The notes beneath the pieces are model-generated. The model worked only from the letters and a program-made list of their open reading frames with translations, made no database searches and had not been told where the DNA came from. Positions 7,241 to 15,500 of a stretch of DNA of 20,124 nucleotides are shown piece after piece. The stretch's first letter is position 1. The number at the start of each line of letters is the position of its first letter. Source of the stretch: Gammaproteobacteria bacterium (GTDB lineage Bacteria; Pseudomonadota; Gammaproteobacteria; Pseudomonadales; Azotimanducaceae); contig VXNE01000201.1 in NCBI GenBank assembly GCA_009840715.1, positions 1 through 20,124 on the forward strand, written 5' to 3'. A program made the translations under genes and the position numbers.

Positions 7241-8389
7241 ATGACTGACGCATACGTAGTCGGCGTAGACATGATCAAGTTCGGACGATTCCCTGAGAAG
7301 TCCGTACCGCAACTCGGCTCGGAAGCGGCGCTCATGGCGCTCGACGACTGCGGCCTCAAGATCCAGGACATTCAGGCGCTCTACTGCGGCAACCTCGGCC
7401 AGTCGAGCGGCATGGTCGGCCAGCGCATCCTGCAGCAGATCGGCCAGACGGGCATTCCGGTCGTCAACTGCGCCAACGCGTGCGCCACCGGGGCGACGGC
7501 GTTTCGGGAGGCCTGGACGTCCGTGAAGGCAGGCCTCTACGACCTGGTCCTCGCGGTTGGGGTGGAGCAGATGGGCAAGGGCCTGCTCGGCAGCGCCGGT
7601 GGCGCGACGGGCATTCCCAAGGAAGGGTTGCTCGGTTCGGGCACGATGCCCACGGTCTTCGCCGAGGCGGGGATGGAACACTCGCGCAAGTACGGCACGA
7701 CCTTCGAGCAGTTCGCCAAGGTGTCGGTGAAGAACCATCACCACTCCACCATGAACCCGAAGGCGATGTACCAGATCGAGACGCCCCTCGAGACGGTCAT
7801 GAACGCCGAGATGATCTCGTACCCCAACACCAAGCTGATGTGCTCGGTCAACGTGGACGGCTCGGCGGCGGCGGTGATCGCGAGCGAGCAGAAAGCGCGC
7901 GAACTCGGCCTGATGAACCGCGCCGTCAAGGTGCGGGCCTCCGTGCTGACCTCCGACCCGTGGCAGGAACGCGATCTGGTGATGCCGGACGTCAACAGCT
8001 GCACGCGCAAGGCAGCGGCCGCGGCCTACGAGATGGCCGGCCTCGGGCCGGACGACATCGATCTCATCGAGCTGCACGACTGCTTCGCGACGGCGGAGAT
8101 CCTGCACTACGAGAACCTCGGGATCTGCGGCGACGGCGAAGCCGGCCGGATGGTCGACGACGGCGAGGTGGCCTTGGGCGGGCGCATCCCCGTCAACGTG
8201 TCCGGTGGGCTGCTGTCCAAGGGACACCCGCTCGGCGCGACGGGCATCGCCAACATCTACGAGGTGTCGACGCACCTGCGCGGCGAAGCCGGCCAGCGCC
8301 AGGTCGAGAACGCGCGGATCGGCCTGACCCACGTGATCGGCCTCGGCAGCGCCTGCGGGATCCACATCCTCGAGAAGGCGGCCGCCTGA
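7241..8389 (+). CDS. SCP2-type thiolase (acetyl-CoA acetyltransferase family)
   Basis: A 382-aa thiolase-superfamily enzyme of the sterol-carrier-protein-x/SCP2 branch. These enzymes cleave or form C-C bonds in acyl-CoA thioesters. The probable nucleophile is Cys81 in NACATGATAFREA (79-91). His279 lies in IELHDCFATAEI, the HDCF signature of this branch, and His329 in GGLLSKGHPLGATG completes the active site. The ATG at 7241 is preceded by a good Shine-Dalgarno sequence, GGAGGAGAG (around 7226). Together with the upstream DUF35 gene it forms a conserved two-protein unit, probably one complex. Possible roles are beta-oxidation of branched or cyclic acids or an aldol-type cleavage; nothing in the window identifies the substrate. 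There is no visible link to the sulfur genes. Confidence 0.9.
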   Translation: MTDAYVVGVDMIKFGRFPEKSVPQLGSEAALMALDDCGLKIQDIQALYCGNLGQSSGMVGQRILQQIGQTGIPVVNCANACATGATAFREAWTSVKAGLYDLVLAVGVEQMGKGLLGSAGGATGIPKEGLLGSGTMPTVFAEAGMEHSRKYGTTFEQFAKVSVKNHHHSTMNPKAMYQIETPLETVMNAEMISYPNTKLMCSVNVDGSAAAVIASEQKARELGLMNRAVKVRASVLTSDPWQERDLVMPDVNSCTRKAAAAAYEMAGLGPDDIDLIELHDCFATAEILHYENLGICGDGEAGRMVDDGEVALGGRIPVNVSGGLLSKGHPLGATGIANIYEVSTHLRGEAGQRQVENARIGLTHVIGLGSACGIHILEKAAA

Positions 8390-8440
8390 CGCCGCGGCGG
8401 CTCCGCCGACGCGGCGCGGGCCGTCACTGTCAGATAAGGG

Positions 8441-8469
8441 AGCGCGCACGTCGTAGCGGCGTGCGCGCT
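8441..8469 (+). terminator. Hairpin terminator after the thiolase gene
   Basis: A perfect 10-bp inverted repeat, AGCGCGCACG (8441-8450) and CGTGCGCGCT (8460-8469), flanks a 9-nt loop and is followed by TTCGTG. It lies 51 nt after the thiolase stop and just before the phosphodiesterase gene. The stem is strong but the T tract is short, so termination is likely rather than certain. A second imperfect GC-rich hairpin lies just upstream (about 8391-8415). Confidence 0.6.
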
Positions 8470-8504
8470 TTCGTGTCCGGTCCCGGATTCCCGGTCGTGT
8501 GGTC

Positions 8505-8990
8505 ATGCGCATCGGCGTCGTCAGCGACACGCACAACAACCTGAAGAACTGCCGGCGCATCGTCGAACTCTTCAACGAGGCGGCGGTGGACGCAGTCGTG
8601 CACACCGGCGACATCACCCAGGCGAAGACGCTAGAGGTCTTCGCCGACCTTTCCGCACCGCTTTACGGCGTCTTCGGCAACAACGACCAGGAGCGAGAAT
8701 CGCTCGAAGCGGCCATCGAGCGGCTCGGCTTCCACTTTCGGGATCCGCCCCTGGAAGTACGTTGGGCGGGTCGTCGCATCGTCGTCGTGCACGATCCCCT
8801 CGAGTTTGACGGCGTGCTGGGGCCGGACCACCAACTCGCCCTGCACGGGCATACGCACTTCACGCGCGTGGAGCAACGCGAGCACCACCTCGTCTTCAAC
8901 CCCGGCGAATGCGCGGGGCACATGCAGGGCCTGAACGCGGTGGGCGTGGTGGACCTCGGGACCCTCGATGCGCGGCTGCTGCGTTTCTGA
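8505..8990 (+). CDS. YfcE/MJ0936-family metallophosphoesterase
   Basis: A 161-aa calcineurin-like phosphoesterase of the YfcE/MJ0936 family, single-domain enzymes that hydrolyse phosphodiesters (cAMP or model substrates in vitro) with two metal ions. All metal-binding motifs are present: DTH (Asp8, His10), GD (Asp36), GNND (58-61), the His in VVHDP (His96) and HGHTH (114-118). The C-terminus has the family pattern FNPGECAGHMQG. The ATG at 8505 is chosen; an in-frame GTG two codons upstream (8499) is also possible. The gene follows a hairpin terminator, so it probably has its own promoter. It is convergent with the DUF1499 gene, only 15 nt away. The physiological substrate is unknown. Confidence 0.88.
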   Translation: MRIGVVSDTHNNLKNCRRIVELFNEAAVDAVVHTGDITQAKTLEVFADLSAPLYGVFGNNDQERESLEAAIERLGFHFRDPPLEVRWAGRRIVVVHDPLEFDGVLGPDHQLALHGHTHFTRVEQREHHLVFNPGECAGHMQGLNAVGVVDLGTLDARLLRF

Positions 8991-9005
8991 GGCCCCGTTC
9001 CAGGT

Positions 9006-9761
9006 CTACGGGCTTGCGCCCGCCCCGAACCGTTCCAGAAAATCGAGCACGCGCCGCGCGTTGGCGCCTACGTCCGACACCCCCACGCGGGACACCGAAC
9101 GGGCATCGATCACCGATCCCTCCGCCGTGCCGCGTACCCGCACGACCATGTCGTCCTTGAACCCGAACCAGAGGGTCGTGTCCGTCGCTTCGACGAGACC
9201 GGCTACCCGGTCCACGCTGACGATGGCCATGCCCATCGCCTCCAGGGTGTCGACGGTGCGTTCGAGCGCCCGGTCCGGGCCGAGGCTCGCCTGCAGGCTC
9301 GCCAGTTCCGGCCAGGTCCCTTGCTGGGCCTCGGCGAGCGTCCCCTCGAGGATGGGCTGGCCGGGGTCGTACGTGTGCGGGTTCGAGCCCTCGGGTCGAA
9401 GGTCCGCGATGGCGTCAAAGGCCGGCGGATCGGCGATGTCGGTCGTGACCTGGTGGATCGGCGGGACGGTGAACACGCGCACGAACTGCAGGGCGAAGGC
9501 ACCGAGCACGACGGCGCAGATGGCCAGGGCCAGGTCAAGCGCCGGCAAGTCGGCCGATTCCGAACGGCGCAGCGCCACGATCAGGCCGCCGAGGCCCCAC
9601 GCGGCCCCGGCAACGGCGAGGGCGATGCCGGCCGCCGCCACCAGGAACGCGATCTCGAATGGCCAGATCCCGAAACGCGAACCCGCCGTGCTGATCACGA
9701 GCAACGCGCCTGCGGCCAGCGAGCCCGTCAGAATGGTCTTCGTCCACCACGTGCGGCCCAT
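9006..9761 (-). CDS. DUF1499 family membrane protein
   Basis: A 251-aa protein with an N-terminal membrane part and a C-terminal soluble DUF1499 domain. Three hydrophobic helices are visible: about 9-27 (LTGSLAAGALLVIS), about 35-63 (IAFLVAAAGIALAVAGAAWG and following) and about 76-95 (LALAICAVVLGAFALQFVRV). The soluble part (about 100-251) begins TVPPIHQVTTDIADPPAF. It contains VEATDTTLWFGFKDDMVVRV and SVIDARSVSRVGVSDVGANA, a pattern characteristic of DUF1499, and ends in an RVLDFLERF-type helix. The molecular function of DUF1499 is not established. The gene is convergent with the phosphodiesterase and divergent from the glycyl-tRNA synthetase, so it appears to be a single-gene unit. Confidence 0.85.
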   Translation of the reverse strand: MGRTWWTKTILTGSLAAGALLVISTAGSRFGIWPFEIAFLVAAAGIALAVAGAAWGLGGLIVALRRSESADLPALDLALAICAVVLGAFALQFVRVFTVPPIHQVTTDIADPPAFDAIADLRPEGSNPHTYDPGQPILEGTLAEAQQGTWPELASLQASLGPDRALERTVDTLEAMGMAIVSVDRVAGLVEATDTTLWFGFKDDMVVRVRGTAEGSVIDARSVSRVGVSDVGANARRVLDFLERFGAGASP

Positions 9762-9790
9762 TGTTCCCTACCCCCGATCCAGACATCCAT

Positions 9791-9813
9791 ACGGGTCGTA
9801 GCGACCGACCCGT
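9791..9813. repeat. Perfect 8-bp inverted repeat between DUF1499 and glyQS
   Basis: ACGGGTCG (9791-9798) and CGACCCGT (9806-9813) form a perfect dyad with a 7-nt centre. It lies in the 170-nt divergent spacer, 30 nt upstream of the DUF1499 start. It could be an operator or an mRNA leader hairpin. No regulator can be named. Confidence 0.5.
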
Positions 9814-9880
9814 CCGGGTGCCAGTGTGCCCGCGACGGGCTTTCGGCGAAAGGGGCGTCGTGGCACACGGTCGCTTGCTG

Positions 9881-9886
9881 TATAGT
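9881..9886 (+). promoter_or_regulatory. Probable -10 element of glyQS
   Basis: TATAGT (9881-9886) matches the sigma70 -10 consensus at 5 of 6 positions and lies 45 nt before the glyQS start in GC-rich surroundings. The -35 region is poor (TCGTGG at 9858-9863 with 17-bp spacing). The assignment rests mainly on the -10 box and its position. Confidence 0.4.
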
Positions 9887-9931
9887 CGCGCGCCTCGTCC
9901 CGCCCCGCTGCCACATGCCCGGAGATTTGCC

Positions 9932-11308
9932 GTGCCCGCCGCATCCATGGAGGAACTCGTTGCCCTGTGCAAGCGCCGTGGGTTCGTCTTCCAGGCGAGC
10001 GACCTCTACGGCGGGCTGCAGGGCGTCTACGACTACGGCCCCCTGGGCGTCGAACTCAAGAACAATCTGAAGGCCGCCTGGTGGCGCGCCATGGTGTACG
10101 AGCGGGACGACGTGGAGGGTCTCGACTCGGCGATCCTGACCAACCGCAAGGTGCTGCAGTACTCGGGTCACGAGGCCACCTTCACCGATCCCCTGGTGGA
10201 CTGCCGCCAATGCCGAGCGCGCTGGCGTGGCGACCACCTGGAGGACGGGCGCTGTCCGAAGTGCGGCTCGGACGACCTGACAGACCCGAGGCCTTTCAAC
10301 CTCATGTTCCGCACGCAGGTGGGTCCGGTCGAGGACGCCTCCGCCACCGCGTACCTCCGCCCGGAGACGGCCCAGTCCATCTTCACGAATTTCAAGCATG
10401 TCGTGGACGCCACTTCCCGCCGCCTGCCGTTCGGCATCGCACAGGTGGGCAAGGCGTTCCGCAACGAGATTACGCCACGCAACTTCATCTTCCGCGTGCG
10501 CGAGTTCGAGCAGATGGAACTTGAGTTCTTCGTGGAGCCGGGTACGGACGAGGAGTGGCACGAGACGTGGGTGCAGGAGCGGCTCGACTGGTGGCAGCGG
10601 CAAGGCATCGATCCCAACCGGCTGGAGTTGTACCGGGTGCCGCCCGACGAACTGGCGCACTACTCGAAGGCCACCTTCGATGTCATGTACCGCTTCCCGC
10701 ACGGCGTCGAGGAACTCGAGGGCATCGCCAACCGGACGGACTTCGACCTCGGGTCCCACACGAAGGACCAGGACAACCTCGCCATCGATGCGTCGGTCGA
10801 GGAGAACCCGGACTCGAACGCCCGGCTCGCCATCAGGGACCTGCAGTCCGGCACGTGGCGCGTCCCCTACGTCATCGAGCCTTCGGCGGGCGTCGATCGC
10901 GGGGTGCTCGCGGTGCTGAACGAGGCATACCGCGTGGAGACCCTGGACAACGGATCGAAGCGGACCGTACTCGGGCTAAGACCCCACCTGGCGCCGGTCA
11001 AGGTGGCGGTGCTGCCGCTCAAGCGCAACCACGAGGGCATTGTCGACCGGGCGCGGGCGATCCGGAAGGAACTGCAGGCACTGGGCTTCGGCCGGGTGCT
11101 CTACGAGGACACGGGGAACATCGGCAAGGGCTATCGCCGGCACGACGAGGTGGGCACGCCGCTGTGCCTTACCGTCGACTTCCAGACCATCGAGGAGGAC
11201 GACACCGTGACGGTGCGCGACCGCGACACCATGGCGCAGACGCGCCTGGCGGTCGCCGACCTGCCGGCCTACGTCAGCGAGTACTTCTCGGCAGGGACCG
11301 GAGCGTGA
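9932..11308 (+). CDS. glyQS: Glycyl-tRNA synthetase, single-chain alpha2 type
   Basis: Class II aminoacyl-tRNA synthetase that charges tRNA(Gly) with glycine. At 458 aa it is the homodimeric type found in archaea, eukaryotes and many bacteria, not the GlyQ/GlyS alpha2beta2 enzyme standard in most gammaproteobacteria. Signatures: ELVALCKRRGFVFQASDLYG near the N-terminus and GVYDYGPLGVELKNN. A zinc-knuckle-like insertion has Cys91/Cys94 and Cys108/Cys111. Then come LRPETAQSIFTNFK, motif 2 FRNEITPRNFIFRVREFEQM (from 176) and motif 3 PSAGVDRG (about 317-324). The anticodon-binding domain spans about 345-455. The GTG at 9932 is preferred because GGAG (9921-9924) lies 7 nt upstream; an ATG at 9947 is an alternative. 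The stop overlaps the next gene by 4 nt. Confidence 0.94.
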   Translation: MPAASMEELVALCKRRGFVFQASDLYGGLQGVYDYGPLGVELKNNLKAAWWRAMVYERDDVEGLDSAILTNRKVLQYSGHEATFTDPLVDCRQCRARWRGDHLEDGRCPKCGSDDLTDPRPFNLMFRTQVGPVEDASATAYLRPETAQSIFTNFKHVVDATSRRLPFGIAQVGKAFRNEITPRNFIFRVREFEQMELEFFVEPGTDEEWHETWVQERLDWWQRQGIDPNRLELYRVPPDELAHYSKATFDVMYRFPHGVEELEGIANRTDFDLGSHTKDQDNLAIDASVEENPDSNARLAIRDLQSGTWRVPYVIEPSAGVDRGVLAVLNEAYRVETLDNGSKRTVLGLRPHLAPVKVAVLPLKRNHEGIVDRARAIRKELQALGFGRVLYEDTGNIGKGYRRHDEVGTPLCLTVDFQTIEEDDTVTVRDRDTMAQTRLAVADLPAYVSEYFSAGTGA

Positions 11309-11826
11309 GCCGGGTCGTCATCTCGGTCATCGGACATGACCGGCCGGGGCTCGTGAACGATCTCGCGAAGCTCGCCGCCGACCTCAATCTCTCCATCGAG
11401 GACAGTCGCATGACCGTCCTCGGCGGCGAGTTCGCGGTGCTGATGAGCATCGTGGGCGGGGATCTCGCCCTGGGGCGCCTCGAGACCAAGCTCGAGCGCC
11501 TCGCCGAGGACAAGGACCTGGCGTGGCTCCTGCGCCGCACGGGGGAGCGCACCGACGTCGAGGGCCGCGTGCCGTACACGGTCAGCGTGACGGCGATGGA
11601 CCATCCCGGCATCGTGCACCGGGTGGCGAGCTTCTTCTCGTCCCGCGACATCAATATCTACAACCTGGACACGGTGAGCGAGCGCGCCGCGCATACGGGC
11701 ACCCCGATCTTCTCGCTCGTCATGGAGGTCGAGCTGCCGCCGGAGGTGCGGATCGCGGAACTCCGCGACGCCTTCTTCTACTTCTGCGACGACCACGATC
11801 TCGACGCGGAGTTCCGGCCTAGCTGA
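11305..11826 (+). CDS. Double-ACT-domain protein, GcvR-like (glycine cleavage system repressor family)
   Basis: A 173-aa protein built from two ACT domains, about 4-75 (VVISVIGHDRPGLVNDLAKL) and about 91-165 (YTVSVTAMDHPGIVHRVASF), the architecture of GcvR. E. coli GcvR blocks GcvA-dependent activation of the glycine cleavage operon, and glycine relieves this. The start GTG at 11305 overlaps the glyQS stop in GTGA, so translation is almost certainly coupled to glycyl-tRNA synthetase. That placement fits a glycine-sensing role but does not prove it: no gcvA or gcvTHP gene is in the window. The general annotation 'ACT domain protein' is certain, the GcvR role less so. The gene ends the glyQS operon; a GC-rich hairpin follows. 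Confidence 0.82.
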   Translation: MSRVVISVIGHDRPGLVNDLAKLAADLNLSIEDSRMTVLGGEFAVLMSIVGGDLALGRLETKLERLAEDKDLAWLLRRTGERTDVEGRVPYTVSVTAMDHPGIVHRVASFFSSRDINIYNLDTVSERAAHTGTPIFSLVMEVELPPEVRIAELRDAFFYFCDDHDLDAEFRPS

Positions 11827-11837
11827 GGCCTCCGCCG

Positions 11838-11861
11838 GACGCCGGTTAGGGGCCCGGCGTC
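11838..11861 (+). terminator. Hairpin after the GcvR-like gene (possible terminator)
   Basis: GACGCCGG (11838-11845) and CCGGCGTC (11854-11861) form a perfect 8-bp stem with an 8-nt loop, 12 nt after the stop of the ACT-domain gene. No T tract follows. The right arm ends 2 nt before the TTGACA box of the next promoter, so the hairpin separates two transcription units. Confidence 0.45.
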
Positions 11862-11863
11862 GA

Positions 11864-11893
11864 TTGACAATCTCCGGCCCCAAACCGCAAGAT
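11864..11893 (+). promoter_or_regulatory. Candidate promoter of the cysC/polysaccharide operon
   Basis: A perfect -35 consensus TTGACA (11864-11869) is followed at 18-bp spacing by CAAGAT (11888-11893), a weak -10 (3 of 6). It lies 30 nt upstream of the cysC ATG and directly after the hairpin that ends the glyQS unit. Position and the exact -35 box support it; the -10 is poor. Confidence 0.45.
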
Positions 11894-11922
11894 GCGCGGC
11901 CTTGCCGCAGGCCCGCCGCCCT

Positions 11923-12567
11923 ATGGATCCAAGCCCGGACATCACCCCCGTGGAGCATCGGGTCGCGCTTTGCGACCGGGAGCGGAGGAATGCCCACCAG
12001 GGGGGCGTCCTGTGGCTGACGGGGCTGTCCGGCGCTGGCAAGACGACCCTCGCGTTCGCGCTCGAGGAGCGGCTGTTCCGCGACGGTCTGCAGGTCTACG
12101 TGCTCGACGGCGACAACGTGCGCCATGGCCTGAACGCGGATCTCGGATTCTCGCGAGCGGACCGCGGCGAGAACATCCGGCGCGCCGGTGAGGTGGCGGC
12201 CCTGTTTGCCGATGCCGGCGTCCTCTGCATCGCGGCGTTCATCTCCCCGTACCGGGAGGACCGGGCTGCCGCCCGTGCCGCCGCGCCCGGCCGCTTCCAC
12301 GAGGTTTACGTCCGCGCCGACCTCGCCACCTGCGAGCGGCGCGACCCAAAGGGCCTCTACCGCAGGGCGCGCGCCGGGGAGATCGCGAACTTCACGGCCG
12401 TGGACGACATCTACGAGCCGCCGGAGGACCCCTCGCTCACGGTCGACACGACGGAGAACGACATCGAGTGCTGTATCGCGATGCTGGTCGACTACGTGAG
12501 GACGCGCTTCCAGCCCGAGGGAGGGCCGGGCGTAAGCCGGGCCCCCGCGCTTCGCTCGCAGAGTTGA
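11923..12567 (+). CDS. cysC: Adenylylsulfate kinase (APS kinase), standalone
   Basis: Phosphorylates APS at the 3'-OH with ATP to give PAPS, the sulfate donor for sulfotransferases. From the ATG at 11923 it is 214 aa. All canonical motifs are present: P-loop GLSGAGKTT (34-42), DGDNVRHGLN (62-71), DLGFSRADRGENIRR (73-87), FISPYREDR (106-113 region), DPKGLYRRARAGEIANFTAV (141-160) and the IYEPPEDPSL block. The C-terminal tail after about residue 195 (PEGGPGVSRAPALRSQS) is an extra low-complexity extension. A TTG start 7 codons upstream is possible. This is the second APS kinase in the window; the CysNC kinase domain has altered motifs. It is the first gene of the polysaccharide cluster, 10 nt before a sulfotransferase fusion, so its PAPS is probably meant for sulfation. 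Confidence 0.95.
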   Translation: MDPSPDITPVEHRVALCDRERRNAHQGGVLWLTGLSGAGKTTLAFALEERLFRDGLQVYVLDGDNVRHGLNADLGFSRADRGENIRRAGEVAALFADAGVLCIAAFISPYREDRAAARAAAPGRFHEVYVRADLATCERRDPKGLYRRARAGEIANFTAVDDIYEPPEDPSLTVDTTENDIECCIAMLVDYVRTRFQPEGGPGVSRAPALRSQS

Positions 12568-12577
12568 TGGTCGAGAC

Positions 12578-15500
12578 TTGGAACGCGTAGCCATAGTCGT
12601 CGCCGGGATGCACCGGAGTGGCACTTCGGCGCTTACCAGGATGCTGGCCAGCCTGGGCTGCGCGCTGCCAAAGACCCTGATGCCAGCCAACGAATACAAC
12701 GTCGCCGGGTACTGGGAGTCGGAGGAAGTGGCGTCCCTGAACGATGCGTTACTCCAGTCGGCAGGCTCGAGTTGGGACGACTGGGAACCTCTCAACCCCG
12801 GCTGGTACAAATCGCCCGCCGCCGCGGATTTCCAGAGTCGGGCGCGCTCGGTGCTCGAAGCGGAATTCGAAGACGAGTCGCTGTTTGTCGTGAAGGATCC
12901 CCGGATCGCGAGGCTGCTCCCCTTCTGGACGGAAGCCCTGGCCGAGTACGGAGCCGATGTCCGGATCGCCTTGCCCGTCCGGAACCCGCTGGAGGTCGCC
13001 GGCTCGCTGCAGACCCGCGACGCCATCGATCCCTCGATCGGACTCCTGCTCTGGCTGCGCCATATCCTCGACGCAGAAGCGGCGTCCCGCGATCATCGGC
13101 GGACCTTCGTGCGTTTCGAGGACCTCCTGCGGGACTGGGAGGCGGTAGCGGTGACCGTCGCCCGCGATCTGGAGCTCTCGTGGCCGCGGCAGTCGACGTC
13201 GGCGCGTGTCGACATCGAGGAACGTCTGGAGCCGTCCGCGCGGCACCAGGTCGCCGATGACGCGGCCGCTCTGGAGCGTCCCGAGGTATCGGAGTGGGTC
13301 GCGTCCACTTTCGGGATCGTGGACCGTTGGGCCCACGGCGAGGTACGCGAGTCGGACGGGGACGCGCTCGATGCGGTGCGATCCGCGTTCGACGCGGCGA
13401 GCAGGGCCTTCGCTCGTCCGCTTGTGAAGGGCATGCGGGCCGGCCAGCGGAACCGGGGCTTGGAGAAGGAAGTCCGTGCGCTTCACGAGGTGGTTACCGA
13501 CCGCGAAAACCAGATCGACTCGCTGAACCGGGCCATCACCGATCGTGACGAGAACGTCGCGTACCTCGACGGCGTCGTGCGGGCCAAGGACGCAGAGCTC
13601 GACAAGCTCGGCGCCACCGTGTCGGCTAGGGACGTGGAGATCGACGCCCTGCAACATGTGGTGGCCGGCCGCGACGGCGAGATCGTCGCCTTGAAGGATG
13701 CGGTCGAGCGGGAAGCGGCGGAACGCGACCGTGAGATCGCCAGCCGGAACGCGGAGATCGACGCCCTGCAGCACACGGTGGCCGGCCGCGACGGCGAGAT
13801 CGCGACCTTGCGGGACACGCTCGATCGGCAGGCGCTGGATCGCGACCGTGAGGTCGCCAGCCGCGACGCGGAGATCGCCGAGCTCGCCACTGCCCTTGAG
13901 GATCGCGACCACCGGGTCGACGCTCTCACCCGCGATCGCGATCAGCAGATCGAGACCCTGAAGGTCGCGGTCGAGCAACGCGATGCGTTACGTCAGACGG
14001 CAGAGGACCGGCAGGGTCAGATCGATGCCATGCACGAGGTGTTAGATGACCGGGATCGTGAACTGGCGACAGTCTACGGTTCGACTTCGTGGCGGCTGAC
14101 GGCGCCATTGCGGAAAGCGAAGGCGCTGCTGCTCGGGGCGGGACGCACGGTGACCCTTGGTTGGGCATGGGCCGCGCGCGGGATACTACGGGTCACGTGG
14201 CGGACGTTGCCGTTGCCCGGTTCGACGCGTGCGCGGCTCAAGCGCACCACCATCGGCTCGTTTGCGTTCTTGGGACCTCTTGCGCGCTCATCAGGGCATC
14301 AGCCCCTTTCGCCCGTGAAGTACATCTCTTCAGGGTGGCTGGACCTCGCGGATCTCCACTACGAGGCGCGCAGGAACGGGACGGACCTGCCGATCCTGTT
14401 CGATCCCGACTGGTACTTGGAGACCTACCCGGATATCCGCGCGGCGGGTCTCGATCCGTTGGCACACTACCTCCGACACGGGGCAGTGGAGGGGCGATGG
14501 CCGGTCGAACTGGAAGCGGGTGAAGTGGACCCTGTTATCGAGGGGCTGCACCGGCTCGACCTGGCGGCGGAAGACGCTCATACCCTCGACGCAGGCTTCC
14601 TGCGCGTGCTGTATCCGGAGCTGGCGGGGCTCCGCGACGCGGAACTGGCGCTCGTCTGCACGGGGAACGGAGCACGCGTCGGGTCGAAAGCGGCCTTCGT
14701 GTCCGAGCTTTGCCAGAGCCCGCGGGAGATCCCGCTGGATTTCGATGCGTCCGAGTACATCCGGCTGTATCCGGACCTTCGGTTCCTGGCCGAGCAGTCT
14801 CCGCTCGAGGCCCTGCGCCACTACATGTGCCATGGGCGCTTCGAGCCGCGCCTGCACACGCTGCGCACCGACCCGACGGGACCCCGGGTGGACGAGGAGC
14901 CGGTAGACACCGCGCCGGTCGCGACAGGGCCCCGGCGTCCGCTGTGCGTGCTTGCACACGTCTACTACCCGGAGTTGTGGGACGAGCTTGCCGACTACCT
15001 CGGGAACCTGCCGTCCGAGGGCTTCGACCTCTACGTCAACCTGGTCGACGAGACGTTCGATGGCGAACTCCTGGGCCGCATGCGCGTCGCCTTTCCTGAC
15101 GCGCAGGTCTACGTCAGCGAGAACGTGGGACGCGATATAGGCGGGCACTTTCAACTGCTGCGTAACCTGCGGCGAGAGGACTATACTGTCTTCTGCCTCG
15201 TCCATACGAAAAAGAGCCCGCACATGGCCGAGGGCGAAGTGCAGCGTTGGCGCCGCAGATTGCTCGAGCCGCTGCTGGGGACGCGGGAGCGAGTCGACGA
15301 GAACCTCCGGATCATGCTGGAGGATGAGACGATCGGGGTCCTGGGCTCCGCCGGGTGTCGTTTTACGGAGATCAACGCCAACCGGGAGAAGTACGACGCT
15401 CTGCTAGACAGGCTGGGCATCAGCGAGCGCCCGGACGAACTGGAGTTTCTGTCGGGCACGATGATGTTCCTCCGTGGCGACCTGCTCGGCCGCATCTTCG

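Noticed and set aside
8968..9801. Plus-strand frame opposite the DUF1499 gene
   Set aside because: The minus strand encodes a clear membrane/DUF1499 protein; the plus frame is Ser/Arg/Pro-rich without motifs.
13483..13978. Minus-strand frames opposite the coiled-coil region
   Set aside because: They are serine/arginine-rich shadows of the repetitive coiled-coil coding sequence, with no independent signals.
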